A DNA stretch of 64,000 nt, taken from NCBI GenBank assembly GCA_024516035.1, contig CM044959.1, positions 20,819,241-20,883,240 on the forward strand. Direction: 5' to 3'. Origin of the DNA: Bactericera cockerelli (Eukaryota; Arthropoda; Insecta; Hemiptera; Triozidae). The position numbers and the translations under genes were made by a program. Of this stretch, positions 50,055 to 61,575 are shown piece by piece. Under the pieces are notes generated by a model, which worked only from the letters and a program-made list of their open reading frames with translations, had not been told where the DNA came from and ran no database searches. Positions within the stretch are counted from its first letter, which is position 1, and each line of letters opens with the position of its first letter.

Positions 50055-50098
50055 ATCGTATTATTTTTAGGTGGTTAACCACCTAAAAATAATACGAT
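50055..50098. repeat. 44-bp perfect palindrome
   Basis: ATCGTATTATTTTTAGGTGG, TT at the centre, then the exact inverse through 50098, with no spacer. It lies immediately beside the CCGAGA-repeat element. Confidence 0.95.
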
Positions 50099-50099
50099 T

Positions 50100-50468
50100 T
50101 TACAGCTAAAATTCCCAGGGTATTTAAAACGGTCTGTGGTCTAGAAGAGACAGTCCCCGAGAATGTTCTCGGAGACGGTTCCGAGAAGGCTCGGAGACAG
50201 TCCCCGAGAATGTTCTCGGAGACGGTTCCGAGAAGGCTCGGAGACGGTCCCCGAGAATGATCTCGGAGACAGTTCCCGAGACCGATCTTGGAGCAATCTC
50301 GAGCACCAGCAATCGACGCTACGGTGCGGACGTAGACTGTCCCGGAGCAGTCTCCGAATGGTCTCCTAGGTGTCTCCGATATCATTTTTTGGGATCCGAG
50401 ACAGGACGATACAATCTCGTTCCTAGATCTCGGAGATGGTTCCGAGACTGTTTTTTGTTTAAGGGGTA
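50100..50468 (-). repeat. GC-rich CCGAGA-repeat element, copy 2
   Basis: On minus it begins TACCCCTTAAACAAAAAAC. It contains a 47-bp unit (CCCCGAGAATGTTCTCGGAG, ACGGTTCCGAGAAGGCTCGG) in nearly 2.5 tandem copies at 50151-50275. CCGAGA and TCTCGG alternate, so the stretch is rich in short inverted repeats. Frames through it are open on both strands only because of composition. Confidence 0.65.
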
Positions 50469-51837
50469 TTTATTCTTGAAAAAGTTATCATATTATTATT
50501 ATTATTCTTTAAAAAAATAAAATATAGACCTAGCTGATTATGAATTATCTAAACTAAACCTACACAATGCATGCTCTTTCTCATAGACTATACATCAAGA
50601 ATTTTTGACCTAAATTTAATTTTATTAATTATTTCGTTTGGCACTTGGCAGGAAATGATGAATACGCAGGAAATATGGACGTAAATCGTAATTTGAGATC
50701 TGGCAACCATGTATCATATTTTGTTACTGTCCCTTCATAGATGTTCAAATATCTTTATTATTGATTTTTTCAACGCTGAATTCCTGAACATTTACAATTT
50801 TTACACCACTAAATATGAAGGAACTGACTAAATTAGCCTATTTTAAAATTTATTCTAACAATGTAATTGAATCAATAATAAAAATAAACTCTACACGTTA
50901 ATCCATTTTAGAGCGAATAAGTTCAGAATTTTCAAGACGGCATTGTACGTTGAATGTGCAAACTCATCGATGGTCAACAGATGATGCACAATAAAACTTT
51001 CAGGTTAGCCAGTGAAAAATATAAAACAAAAAGTTACCAAGGTAATAATAAATCAATAACGGACACATTGATATTAGTGAAATCTACCTATATTTCCTAA
51101 TAAAAACAGTTATAGGTAGTTAAAATACCTATTGAATAATGTACCTGACACAGAAATGTTACAAATATTATCTAATTACTTTTCCTTCCATTTTATAATG
51201 AAAAAAGAAAGTAGATTATTTGTCGGTCTTCATTTGAGACGCGATAACTCTTGAACGAGAACAATAAAATTGCTTCAATATGAATAATCTTTTGTATAAT
51301 GTAGTTATTTATGTACCTAGTACATAATTATATTCGATAGGACCCTAAAAATATTGCTGCATAATTTTTGGTTCACTTTTTTAATATTCATCTTAGATGG
51401 GAGTTGTGACACATCAAATCAAATGATTTTGATATTAATTTTTAGCTAACTAATACCATTGAATCACCAGTAAAGGAATTATTTTTGAGGGATGAATAAA
51501 GTTGTGAGGTACCAAAGAGGAATTCATTTCCTATGTATTATTTATTTATCAAAGTACTTTAATTCTACTTGTAATAAAATAAAATTATAATTAAAAACAT
51601 TCTAATTTTAGGTACCTATGCATTATGGAATTCTTTCAAGCGTAAGATCATGAATATTAAATTCCATTCAGCACTTAATAGACGACATGAAATATCTCGC
51701 AAGTTTTACTGTTCATAAAACTACGACCGTACAATTCTGTTATCATTAAAATGCACTTGTCACTGAGAGTGCTATTTAAGTGAGGGCACTGTTTATTAGA
51801 TAGCTACCCTTTTTAATTCACTAGAACATATTGTACA

Positions 51838-51875
51838 GGGTGAGCCAGGATGAATGGGTCATAATTTAAAGGCAT
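51838..51875. repeat. Solitary TA-CAGGGTGAGC transposon end
   Basis: TACAGGGTGAGCCAGGATGA resembles the ends of elements a, b and c, but no inverted partner was found nearby. Confidence 0.35.
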
Positions 51876-52369
51876 AATAGGAAAACAATAATAATAATAA
51901 TAATAATTAACTGCCCGGGTCTAGACGGATACACAGAAATATTTTCAAGGGATGTGGGGGGAACACCAAATAACCAAATATAAACCATAACCTGTAAAGT
52001 GCTGTAAACAAAACACATCACTCTACAGTAAAGAACTATAATTAAACATCCGTATAAAATAAAATAGTGTAAAGATCACATGATTTTCTATTAGAATTGA
52101 GGAAAAAATTTCGATCCAAACCAGGTATGAGCCTAATTCGTTTGGAAATTTTATCACCTCAATTTCCAAAACCAATTACTGTGATACTTTACAGCCTTAC
52201 AATTTTACAAACAACAATACTTTAAAAGGCTTTGTGGGAATTTGTAATTTGTATACCTCTGTTGCCTAGCTTATTCATACAGTAAAAATTCTCCATCTGA
52301 ATATCGAGAAAAGAATCCATAACCTTACGATTTTTTGATTGAGACAACTCGTGAAGGGTTTGATGGCAG

Positions 52370-52425
52370 AGATTGCCTCAGGCAATAATCACGCCCTTTG
52401 TCAATAAAGAGTTATTATTATTAAT
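52370..52425 (+). repeat. ATTGCC hairpin LINE 3'-end fragment
   Basis: GAGATTGCCTCAGGCAATAA, CACGCCCTTTGTC, then AATAAAGAGTTATTATTATT. The hairpin loop changed but stem pairing was kept. Confidence 0.55.
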
Positions 52426-52589
52426 ATGAATTCCTGAAGTAATGGTCCTAATTATTGATTTTCAAATTTCTTCAGAAATATAGTAGATATCTATCACCAT
52501 CATAAAGCATCATTTTATTAATTTATAATCAATCAAATCTATGATAGTTTCTATACCTACCTACTTATAAAAACGATTGGTAACCGGTA

Positions 52590-52770
52590 ACGGTGTCTTC
52601 ATTGTTTTCGCGAATCCAGATGTCACGGGTTCGAAACCCAGCCGGGACATGACAAGTTATCCTCCCATTTGGGATTTTTAGCACATAATAATACGTCTTG
52701 GCCTTACCGCTGGAATAATGGAACTTAATAGTCCAAATGGGGCAGTATAAATAAGGTTATATTATTATTC
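52590..52770 (+). mobile_element. tRNA-derived SINE, family D, second copy
   Basis: GGTTCGAAACCCAGCCGGGA, CATGACAAGTTATCCTCCCA, GGAATAATGGAACTTAATAG, GGGGCAGTATAAATAA. The A-box part has decayed. Confidence 0.7.
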
Positions 52771-53330
52771 GTTTTTATATCAAATATCTATAATTTGAAC
52801 AAGGTTTCGCTTGCTACATAATTACATATGTTCACACATGTACTACACAATCAAAGGGGAAGTGTCAGCCACAGACAAAAACTGCTGCGGCGAAAAGAGT
52901 CACGATTGTAGTATATTTTTATAAAAATTACACCACCAAACAAACTCCATCTCTTCGGCCAATTCTTCAGTACTGTACCTATTACTTATGTTCTTATGTA
53001 CTTATTCAAATAGCCAAGTTTCAGTTATAGCTTATGGTTCGATTAGAGGAAAAGTTTTTCCTTCCTCCACATTGTAAATTATGCCCCCCCTCCTCTAGTG
53101 CCGAGTGTACTGTAGCGATACTTCAACTGGTCTGTTGCAATTTAATTTTTGTAAATGCTTCGAAACAGGAGACTTGCCTTTCACTTCCATAGGTTCTTCT
53201 CATTGAAACTTGAAACATAGCCGATTATTACAACTTGCATGCATTGGCGTTTCATGGAGAAACAGAAGACTGTATAGAAAAAAAAAATTAAAAAAGGCAA
53301 TATGCTTTGCTGCTTTGCGAAATAATAAGG

Positions 53331-54684
53331 AAGACTGGGGTTAGTCCGACCAGCTTTTACTTTACGATTTTTTTATTAATTTTTGCACTAAGGTATTTGA
53401 AAACTGTAAACACTTTCAGGAAGCACATATTCTTGGCTGCAATTTAGGCTAACAATGCTTCCCCTTGAGTTAAAAGTTTACTTGTGGTTGTACAAAACGG
53501 GACACGGGGTAACTCCGGGCATTATGGTGGATATCAGGCAACAAATAAAACAAAACTGTCACAATTATTACAAGAACATTTTGTAACTGTAAATGTATTT
53601 TTATGAAATTACAGGGGCTAGAATATAAATATACCTACATATATTTAAGAAAACGAGTTAAATCATACACGTAAATGCAATAGTATATCATTGCGTGTGT
53701 ATGCATTAAAAAAAAATCTGGTGTAAACATCACACGACTTTCCTTATCTCCCAAAAAGGAGTCGAATTCCGCCACTGGTGACTGAACGGTAACAGATAAC
53801 TAAAAATCAATGCCAAATTCGTGATCAGCACTTCAAAATCATTTAATTTGATATGTCACAACCCCCATCTAGGATGAATAATAAAAAAGTTAGTCCAATC
53901 GGGTCCCCCTACAATACCGGTAAATTGGGGCCGGTTTCCAAAAAGTTAAAGATATCAAAAAAATGATCAGAGTGAACCCCTATAATTTTTTTAATCTGAG
54001 AAAATGTTGTTCTCGAACTTTTTTTGTATCTTTAACCAATTCAAAGAAGCGGTGCTTGCGGCCAATATTTGCGGCCCTGCGGCCGCAGAATGCGGCCGAT
54101 TTCAACCAAAAGTTTCATGGTTCGTCTGGTGTATAAAATTAATTACCATACCAAATTTCAAGTCTCTAGCTCTTACCGTTCTTGAGATATCCTGTTCACA
54201 CACACACAGACACACAGACACACAGACAGACACACAGACAGACGCACGGACCAATGGCTGAAAACCACTTTTTTGGTATCCTGAGGCTATGATTCGTCCA
54301 GAAATGAGAAAAGCTGGGTAGGTCAAATTTTCGACGAATACAATACTTTCCTTATTATAGGATAAGGAAAGTAAAAATAGGTATACGTATGCCTGACCCT
54401 AGTTTTAGTCATCTGCTTCACAGTTTTCACAGCTATAAAATATAATATTAATGCCATCGGTACATGCCTCGTGAGCCCACATTCAACACCCAGTGCATTG
54501 CACCCATTTCTCACCACCGCGGTCGGCCTGAAACTCCTCCTAGGAAACCAAACAGTGATCTTCTTCGTTATCAGTTTCATCTTCAACACCTCTTTCTTTC
54601 TTAATTTTCTTTTGTCTTTGATTCTTGTTCTCGCTATGAAATAGAACGGTCTTTAAATAGAACCGGGCTAACCCCGGTCTCTCC
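53331..54684. mobile_element. Possible TIR element with ACTGGGGTTAGTCCG ends
   Basis: AAGACTGGGGTTAGTCCGAC at the left resembles the inverse of GGGCTAACCCCGGTCTCT at the right. No target duplication was resolved, and repeat E copy 2 lies inside. Inverted match only about 15 bases, so tentative. Confidence 0.35.
53718..54375 (+). repeat. Dispersed repeat E, copy 2, with CACAGA microsatellite
   Basis: Same order of words as 37830-38285 but longer. It adds GCGGCCGCAGAATGCGGCC and a CACAGACAGACA run (54192-54250). It ends TTATTATAGGATAAGGAAAG. The fixed GTTCTTGAGATATCC-(CACAGA)n arrangement resembles RTE-type 3' ends. Confidence 0.65.
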
Positions 54685-54821
54685 TATACCTTATAATATT
54701 ATTAATATTTTGGAATCTTCAAATACCTATGAGTATTAGAAATTTATGGGTAGGTAATTAGTATGTAAGTATACCTTTGAATTCTTCGTCACACTTTTAA
54801 CAATCACAAGAATTGGGTGGA

Positions 54822-54870
54822 AAAGATTGCCATAGGCAATAACCCCGCCCTTTAGTTAGGACATCTGTAT
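54822..54870 (+). repeat. ATTGCC hairpin LINE 3'-end fragment
   Basis: AGATTGCCATAGGCAATAAC then CCCGCCCTTTAGTTAGGACA, the same consensus as at 40557. Confidence 0.6.
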
Positions 54871-55676
54871 ATATTTTATCTATGTTGTTTATCTTTTTCT
54901 TGTTTATTATATTGTTGTCAATTTTGTGTTTATTTTTTATCATTATTTGTCTGCACATTTTATGTCCTATTAATTAAGAATTTAATTATAAAGATAATGA
55001 TTATCTAATGATAATTATTTTCCAAAACATGATAACATAGAACATAATATGTTTCTCTGACGAATTTAATAGCTTGATCCAAATCACGCTAAGTAATAGT
55101 AATTAAAACATAATAATATATGACTATAGACGAGACCCGACTTATTTATATGTAAATCAGAGACAGAGACTATTTCCTACAACCAGTGATCTAATGAAGT
55201 CTCGATACATACCAGTCAGTATCACCAAATTGTATTTTTTCCAAGTAGTTCAAGGGCACCTCAAGCATTTTAATTAGACAAAAATTATTGCGAAAATTGT
55301 GAGTCGTTAAAAGTAAGTAGGAAAATTTTCTGGGAAACTTCTGGCAACGTTGTGATGTGGAAAACTATGCAAAAGAGGAAAACTGAAAACTCACTCTGGT
55401 GAAATTCTATTATTGCTCTGAGTTCTCTTACTTACCCTCTTTCTCTCTCTGATTTACACTTTTTCTTGTTTCTTATCTTTCTCATAACTAAAAGTACACG
55501 TTAACACGTACTTTTCCCTCCTCTCTCTCCCTCTCTTTTCTTATGTCACTCGGTCTGCCATTTTCTTCTTCATCTGACTTTACACTCTCCAAATGAATTT
55601 TGCCTTTTCTATTTTATTTCTCTTTATACTATTCAATTAATCAATATTAGTGTTTTTTTTTTATTAAAAAAAAAAA

Positions 55677-55885
55677 ACGTGCACTGGTAGTCAAGTGGTT
55701 AACGCGCTGGTCTGGTAATCCAGGTAGCGTAGGGATCCGTTGGTTCGAATCCCACCCAGTGCATGAATTTTTCCTCATTAATTTGAGTTTGTGACCATAT
55801 AATAATAAGACTCTGAGGGTTAGGTGGTAGAAAATGCTTTGAGCATTAACCTCGTTTGGTGGTTACCTTCCACCAAAGAGTTTTT
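55677..55885 (+). mobile_element. tRNA-derived SINE, family A
   Basis: GTGCACTGGTAGTCAAGTGG and TTAACGCGCTGGTCTGGTAA lead to GGTTCGAATCCCACCCAGTG (B-box). The body is AATAATAAGACTCTGAGGGT and GTGGTTACCTTCCACCAAAG. Best copy of the family. Confidence 0.8.
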
Positions 55886-56858
55886 TTATACTTAACTAGA
55901 ACATACCTTTTAAGTTGACGAAAAAATAGATTGTTAAAAATTAAGTCTATTTCTTTTATATCTACATATAGAACAGAAACCATAATGATCAAAAACGTGA
56001 CTATAGATGAATATTATTTTAATTTCTCCCTCGGATTATACTGCAGGATCCGCCATTGATCATGAACTATCTTGAAATGCTATATTTTTAAGACTGAAGT
56101 TTCTAAATGAATATTGCCATTTATTGTAATACTGACCAATTCTGAAGATCTTAAAAACGTGAATGGTGAGCACTACAATCAATGGCATTCTGTTTTCTAG
56201 CATCCCATCAAAGAAAATTTCATTATGAAGCTATACACTTTGGAAAATATAGGCATTTCAAAGATATGTTTCATGATCAATGACGGGCGCTGTATTTTAT
56301 AACCTACTTGAAATAGAAACCAAAATAAATTCGCAAAAGTATAATAATTATTATTATCAGCATCAGATTATCACCGTAAGCTATGCTTGGTGAGGGGTAG
56401 GTAGGCAAGCGGAAGCGTGAGACGTATATCATGTGAGGTGTCAAAAGTTCCAGGGTTTCATAGAAAACTGTTAAAAATATCTGTGGGTCACTTTATTTTT
56501 TCCAAAATATGCACTGCTAAATTTCTGCGTTGCATCGCTAAGGAGAACAGATATAGTTGACGTTCGTTAACAATAGCCAGATGGTTATAATTTCTGATGT
56601 AAAAAATATCCTCCACACTCTCTCTCTGTCTCACCCAAAACTTTCCCTCCATACTAATCAGCTGAATGGTTGACACAAAAAATGAACGAAAAAAAGCTCC
56701 ACAGAGTAGAACCATGAAGAGGAATAGAAGAGAGAGAGAGAGAGTTTGGAAAATGTATTTTACATAAACTTTACTTTAAAATACATAAATAAATGGAAAT
56801 TATATTTAAATTTCCTTTTGGCGAAAAAAAAATCGACAAGGTACACATTGGGTAGAGA

Positions 56859-56895
56859 GGGGGGGGGGGGGGGGGGGGGAGAGAGAGAGGAGGGA
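56859..56895. repeat. G21 homopolymer followed by GA repeat
   Basis: A run of 21 G then GAGAGAGAGAGG. G tracts of this length could form quadruplex structures and are error-prone in sequencing. Confidence 0.9.
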
Positions 56896-57094
56896 AAAAA
56901 TATGGTTATCAAATTTGAGAGAAAAAGAAGAGGATGTGCCAGCCATTTTTATAAAGGTTCCCACAGGAAGAAATACACTGGAAGGTCAATTGGAAATCGG
57001 TGGGCCCTTGGTACTAAAGAAAGGCTCAAAATGAATATCAAAGGTTGGTTCCCTTGATTGAGAGTATCTACAATGGTTCGCAACCAAGGTGACC

Positions 57095-57245
57095 AAGATA
57101 CGACGGGGGTTTTACCCTCCATTGGCTGGAAACTCACAAACCAGCTATTAGCCTGAGTGGGGCCGAGAATAGCCACGGGGGTTCAGATTTTAGTGTGGTC
57201 ATCCAAGTCCTAACCTCACTGGACGTTGCCCCAAGTCTTAATAAC
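57095..57245 (-). repeat. Dispersed repeat copy (CTCAGGC family, reverse)
   Basis: On minus: GTGGCTATTCTCGGCCCCAC, TCAGGCTAATAGCTGG, CCAATGGAGGGTAAAACCCC. A related stretch is at 30640-30760. Confidence 0.55.
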
Positions 57246-57349
57246 CTTCACTGAAGAACGAGAAGTACGAAAACTGATGTAGGTATTCAACATGCCATTG
57301 ACTTTGCCGCTGGCGAAAATATAATATTAAGTATTAACCAATAAAACCA

Positions 57350-57500
57350 ACCTCAGTAGTTTGATCGATAAGGCGGCGGACTTGTAACCTGGAGGTCAGT
57401 GGTTCAAGTCCGGGTTTCATCGTAGTAAAAGCGAGTTTGAGTAGTTGTGATTTCACGAAAGTGATTAACACAAATATGATGACTTTAATTTTTTTTATTA
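57350..57500 (+). mobile_element. tRNA-derived SINE, family C
   Basis: GATCGATAAGGCGGCGGACT, TGTAACCTGGAGGTCAGTGG, TTCAAGTCCGGG, then GCGAGTTTGAGTAGTTGTGA and GTGATTAACACAAATATGAT. Partner of the 24061-24215 copy. Confidence 0.78.
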
Positions 57501-58582
57501 TCCAATAAAATAACCCGTCACACTTGGGTGCTTCTACCCTCCGAAAAGTTGAGGTGTAAAAGTTCCTACACTAGCAGAGAAGGAGGAGGAGAGGGGGAGT
57601 AAAAATCAGAAAAGAATATTCTAATTTTTCTTTGTTTATTTTATATGAAAGTCCCGCGTGAGAGGAATAAGAATTTCTTTCTTGGGGAGGTCTGAACACC
57701 AAGCCGAGACTTGAAAATTACATTAGTCCCTTTCTCCCTCTGACCCTCCTCCACTCCTCTAGCCTCGTTCATTTTCTCATCTCTTGCTCTTTTGAAAATG
57801 CTTGTACATGTATACATGCTCCGTATATGCCTCCTACTGTCATATATGCTCTCCTACTCTCCTGTCCCCTCCTCTGCCACCTTCACCTTCTCAAATGAAA
57901 TGAAGTTACAAAGCAGATGTCAGGTAGGTGGCTACAAACAGAAAAAGAAGCTCACATCAAACGTGTCTGGTCTGTGTGCTCAGTACTGCTCAGTTCAGAT
58001 GCGGAAATGTCCAGAAACTGAGATTTTAAATAAGAGTCTGTCCCTTTTTCTGACTAATTCTGAGGTTTTCCGAGAAATATCTGTTAGGTTTCCTCTACAG
58101 ATCGGGAAATGCGCTTGTTTTAGAAGTGTTAAATTGTTCATATGAAGGTTATAAAGGATACCTTCATATTAATAGTTAATAATGAAAGTTTAAAACCTCT
58201 GGTCCTTTCGCCAGTAGTAGGTAGATTAATTTTATTATGCAGAGTTCAGGTCCTTCCACTTATTTTATCTTGTTTCTTGTAATTCCAGTGAGATGAAATG
58301 TACAGAGTGAGAGAGATTAAAAATGTGAAAGAATAGGATGAACCACCTTGTATATTATAATAAGTAAAACTTGCATGAGTTTCACCCAGTATATGACAGG
58401 ATACGCAGAAGAACCTCATAAACTTGAAGTCTTCTCTGTGGTCATTGGGTAAAAAAGCACCATAAAGAGTTGTAGGGAAGTGCATGGTTTTATTTTACAC
58501 AAAAGAAGTACCTAAAGGTTTCTGATCCGTAGCCATTTTGAATCCCTCCTCTTCTCCTTGATCTTTGTTTTCTTGATCTTCC

Positions 58583-59097
58583 TATTACTCCCTTCCTCCT
58601 TGCTTTCTGTCCTGCTTCTTCCTCTTAACTCCCTTCCTCCTTGCTTTCTGTCCTGCTTCTTCCTCTTAACTCCCTTCCTCCTTGCTTTCTGTCCTGCTTC
58701 TTCCTCTTAACTCCCTTCCTCCTTGCTTTCTGTCCTGCTTCTTCCTCTTAACTCCCTTCCTCCTTGCTTTCTGTCCTGCTTCTTCCTCTTAACTCCCTTC
58801 CTCCTTGCTTTCTATCCTGCTTCTTCCTCTGAACTCCCTTCCTCCCTGCTTTCTATCCTGCTTCTTCCTCTTAACTCCCTTCCTCCCTGCTTTCTATCGT
58901 GCTTCTTCCTCTTAACTCCCTTCCTCCCTGCTTTCTGTCCTGCTTCTTCCTCTTAAGTCCCTTCCTCCTTGCTTTCTGTCCTGCTTCTTCCTCCTAACTC
59001 CCTTCCTCCCTGCTTTCTATCCTGCTTCTTCTCTCCTCTTCTCCTTGATCCCTCTTAACTCCCTTCCTCCCTGCTTTCTATCCTGCTTCTTCCTCTG
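58583..59097. repeat. 41-bp pyrimidine-rich minisatellite, about 12 copies
   Basis: Unit CTCCCTTCCTCCTTGCTTTC, TGTCCTGCTTCTTCCTCTTA, A. Variant positions (CCTT/CCCT, TGTCC/TATCC) are shared between neighbouring units. Near 59030 a short piece of the left flank (CTCCTCTTCTCCTTGATC) is repeated before the last unit. Confidence 0.9.
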
Positions 59098-59413
59098 AGT
59101 AATCCACTTTTCCTTATTCCCCTCTCAACTTCTCACTTGTGTATTTTGAAACACAAAACAACTTTCAGGGAGACAAGCGCAGAGGGGAGTCAGGATGTCA
59201 AAAGTTTAATTCGAGCCAAATTGTAATTTTCATAAATCTTAAATCCGAGTGACCATCGGTTCTGAGGAGGGGGTTGATTGTGGAGGCAGGGAGAACCCCC
59301 GGGGGCAGGCAGGATTTACTTTTCATTTTACCTTACTTACCACAAAAATAATGATACGCTGCCCGAACTGAGTTTAGGCTGTTTTGGGAAAGCCATAAGC
59401 GTGAACGAATATA

Positions 59414-61212
59414 CAGGGTGTCCCGTATACAGATGCAAATATTTTGAGGGTCGGTTCAGCCCACCGTGGACTATCATATGAGCGAAACTTGCAGTGGCGC
59501 ATTTTGCTTCGTTAAAGAGTTATGGCCAAATCCCTGTTTTTCCCACAGGTCTAGAGGTCACTTAGATCGATGCACGTTTTTAAAGAAATGGTAGCCAGTA
59601 AGTAATTTTTGACTTCATGTATGGATAGTCATGCATATTTCCCTTGAAATGCAGTTGGTTGCATGAAAAAATATTGAAAGACCAGAGAGATATATAATCA
59701 TAAGTTCAATATTTTTCTAAAATTCAATTTTTCCCTGTTTTCCCTTTCGTGAATTTAGAGTACTTCTACAATTGCAATTCTGCGTATCACTAGGTAAAAA
59801 AATACCCTTTGCTATTTTGTTTCAATAAATACAAAGTTCTTTCAGACGCGTGAAGGAAAGAATGAGATACGCCTTATCAAACGGCACCAGGGCGCTATTG
59901 CATTTTGAAGAACACTCGATGCCTGAAGCGGTCTGTGTGACTATTTTTGTGCCAACTGCAAGTTATAAATGAAAATTTTCTGAGTACAATTAGTTCTATT
60001 AACCAACTATTATCAATCAAATCTAATAGTTAAAATAACAAGGCGATCAATTTGTTCGGTGGAAGAGAAAGCCACAAGCTTTAAACCTCGCCCTTGGTTC
60101 GCTACATATTCTTTTGGGTTCTTTTCATTTCATGTCCTGTGTTGCAGAATGTATCATGTTTGTAGTTTATCAATAAACTACAAACATGTATCACTGTATC
60201 ACCACCTTGATCAGTCTTTGTTTATATTTATTTCACAAATTGTTACCATGTTCATTGTAAAAAAAAAAAAATGTAAATAAAGCTTGGTCCTATTGTTTAT
60301 AAAATAAAAATAAAGTATTAATAATAATAGTAACCTTAAGGTTGGATGTTCGAGTTTTACCCAAGGTTAATTTTCGGCACTATTTGTTATGTTTTTGATA
60401 TCATGATTGTGATAAACACAAAAATGATATTTTTAATTTTACTTCTAAAAATAAAATCATAATTTTTGTTGGTAGCGCAGAGTCTTTCTCTATGTGTATT
60501 CTTTTTCCATAGTTACACCACTGGTTGCTGCTTTCGTTGCAGCCTCTCTCATTTTTCCTCATGATAACTACGTGATTCCGTAACCCCATTCACATAAAAG
60601 TTCACATCGACCGACCATGTGAATGATCAATTTCCCTCTGTTAAACATCCCAGAGCAGTGTATTTATACCTCAAATTACGCGCCAATTCTGTTAAAATTC
60701 AGCCAACTTTGAATTTTCCATCATGATTCAGAAGTGTTTTTTGAGCTTTGTGTGTACTGCGTTCCATGATTTTTAAAGTAATATAAATGAGCTTTCTTTT
60801 TTATAAAACTAAACATAATAGGGTATTTTTTTAACTAGTGATACGCAGAATTGCAACTGTAGAAGTACTCTAAATTCACGAAAGGGAAACAGGGAAAAAT
60901 CAAATTTTAGAAAAATATTGAACTTATGATTAAATATCTCTCTGGTCTTTCAATATTTTTTTATGCAACCAACTGCATTTCAAGGGAAATATGCATGACT
61001 ATCCATACATGAAGTCAAAAATTATTTACTGGCTATCATTTCTTTAAAAACGTGCATCGATCCAAGTGACCTCTAGACCTGTGGGAAAAATAGGGATTTG
61101 GCCATAACTCTTTAACGAAGCAAAATGCGCCACTGCAAGTTTCGCTCATATGATAGTCCACGGTGGGCTGAACCTACCCCCAAAATATTTGCATCTGTAT
61201 ACGGGACACCTG
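59414..61212. mobile_element. Palindromic TIR element c, 1.8 kb
   Basis: TA-flanked. Arms of about 390 bp (59414-59805 and about 60833-61212) are near-identical inverted copies starting CAGGGTGTCCCGTATACAGA. The right end has lost one G of the CAGGGTG word. The centre (about 1 kb) has no ORF. It carries fragments of SINE families B and C (60330-60570) and a 15-bp-stem hairpin (60155-60188). Confidence 0.8.
60330..60570. repeat. SINE fragments inside element c
   Basis: 60330-60440 resembles the family C tail (GATGTTCGAG...TGATAAACACAAA). 60470-60570 is the reverse of the family B tail (GGTAGCGCAGAGTCTT, CTGGTTGCTGCTTTC, CATTTTTCCTCATGA). Confidence 0.5.
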
Positions 61213-61400
61213 TATATAAGTGTGAGAGAAATAGAATTAACGTGAAAAAACTCTTGTTGCAAAGCCCTTCTTATTGTACCTAACCATGAACATTACAGGT
61301 ACACTCAGCTGCGCTGTCTCTTTCTTTGTTCAGGGCGTCTTCACACCTCGGCCAATGTGTTTTTATGAAACTTAAATTTTTTACAAATACATTTTATCAA

Positions 61401-61500
61401 NNNNNNNNNNNNNNNNNNNNNNNNNNNNNNNNNNNNNNNNNNNNNNNNNNNNNNNNNNNNNNNNNNNNNNNNNNNNNNNNNNNNNNNNNNNNNNNNNNNN
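61401..61500. other. Assembly gap (100 N)
   Basis: Exactly 100 unknown bases, the usual placeholder for a gap of unestimated size. Confidence 0.99.
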
Positions 61501-61575
61501 AAGATTTTTTAGTGTATTACCCATATCTGAATCATTTTGTAAAATAATAACGCGTAACATCAACGAAACTTTACA

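Noticed and set aside
50083..50520. Overlapping open frames on both strands
   Set aside because: They come from GC-rich CCGAGA tandem units. There is no start context, splice site or family resemblance.
54004..54261. Coding frame ending in HTHRHTDTQ
   Set aside because: It lies in a dispersed repeat and its CACAGA microsatellite.
55677..55766. tRNA gene (also heads at 821, 24061, 37504, 39776, 44257, 57350, 61576)
   Set aside because: A/B boxes are present, but each is followed by a long body shared among copies and no clean terminal stem is seen, so SINEs explain them better.
57792..58145. 117-residue frame with a hydrophobic start resembling a signal peptide
   Set aside because: No family resemblance, no splice support and cysteine spacing without pattern. 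It could not be distinguished from chance.
58583..59097. CRISPR array or coding repeat protein
   Set aside because: The units are contiguous without spacers. With a 41-bp period the frame shifts every unit, so it is a minisatellite.
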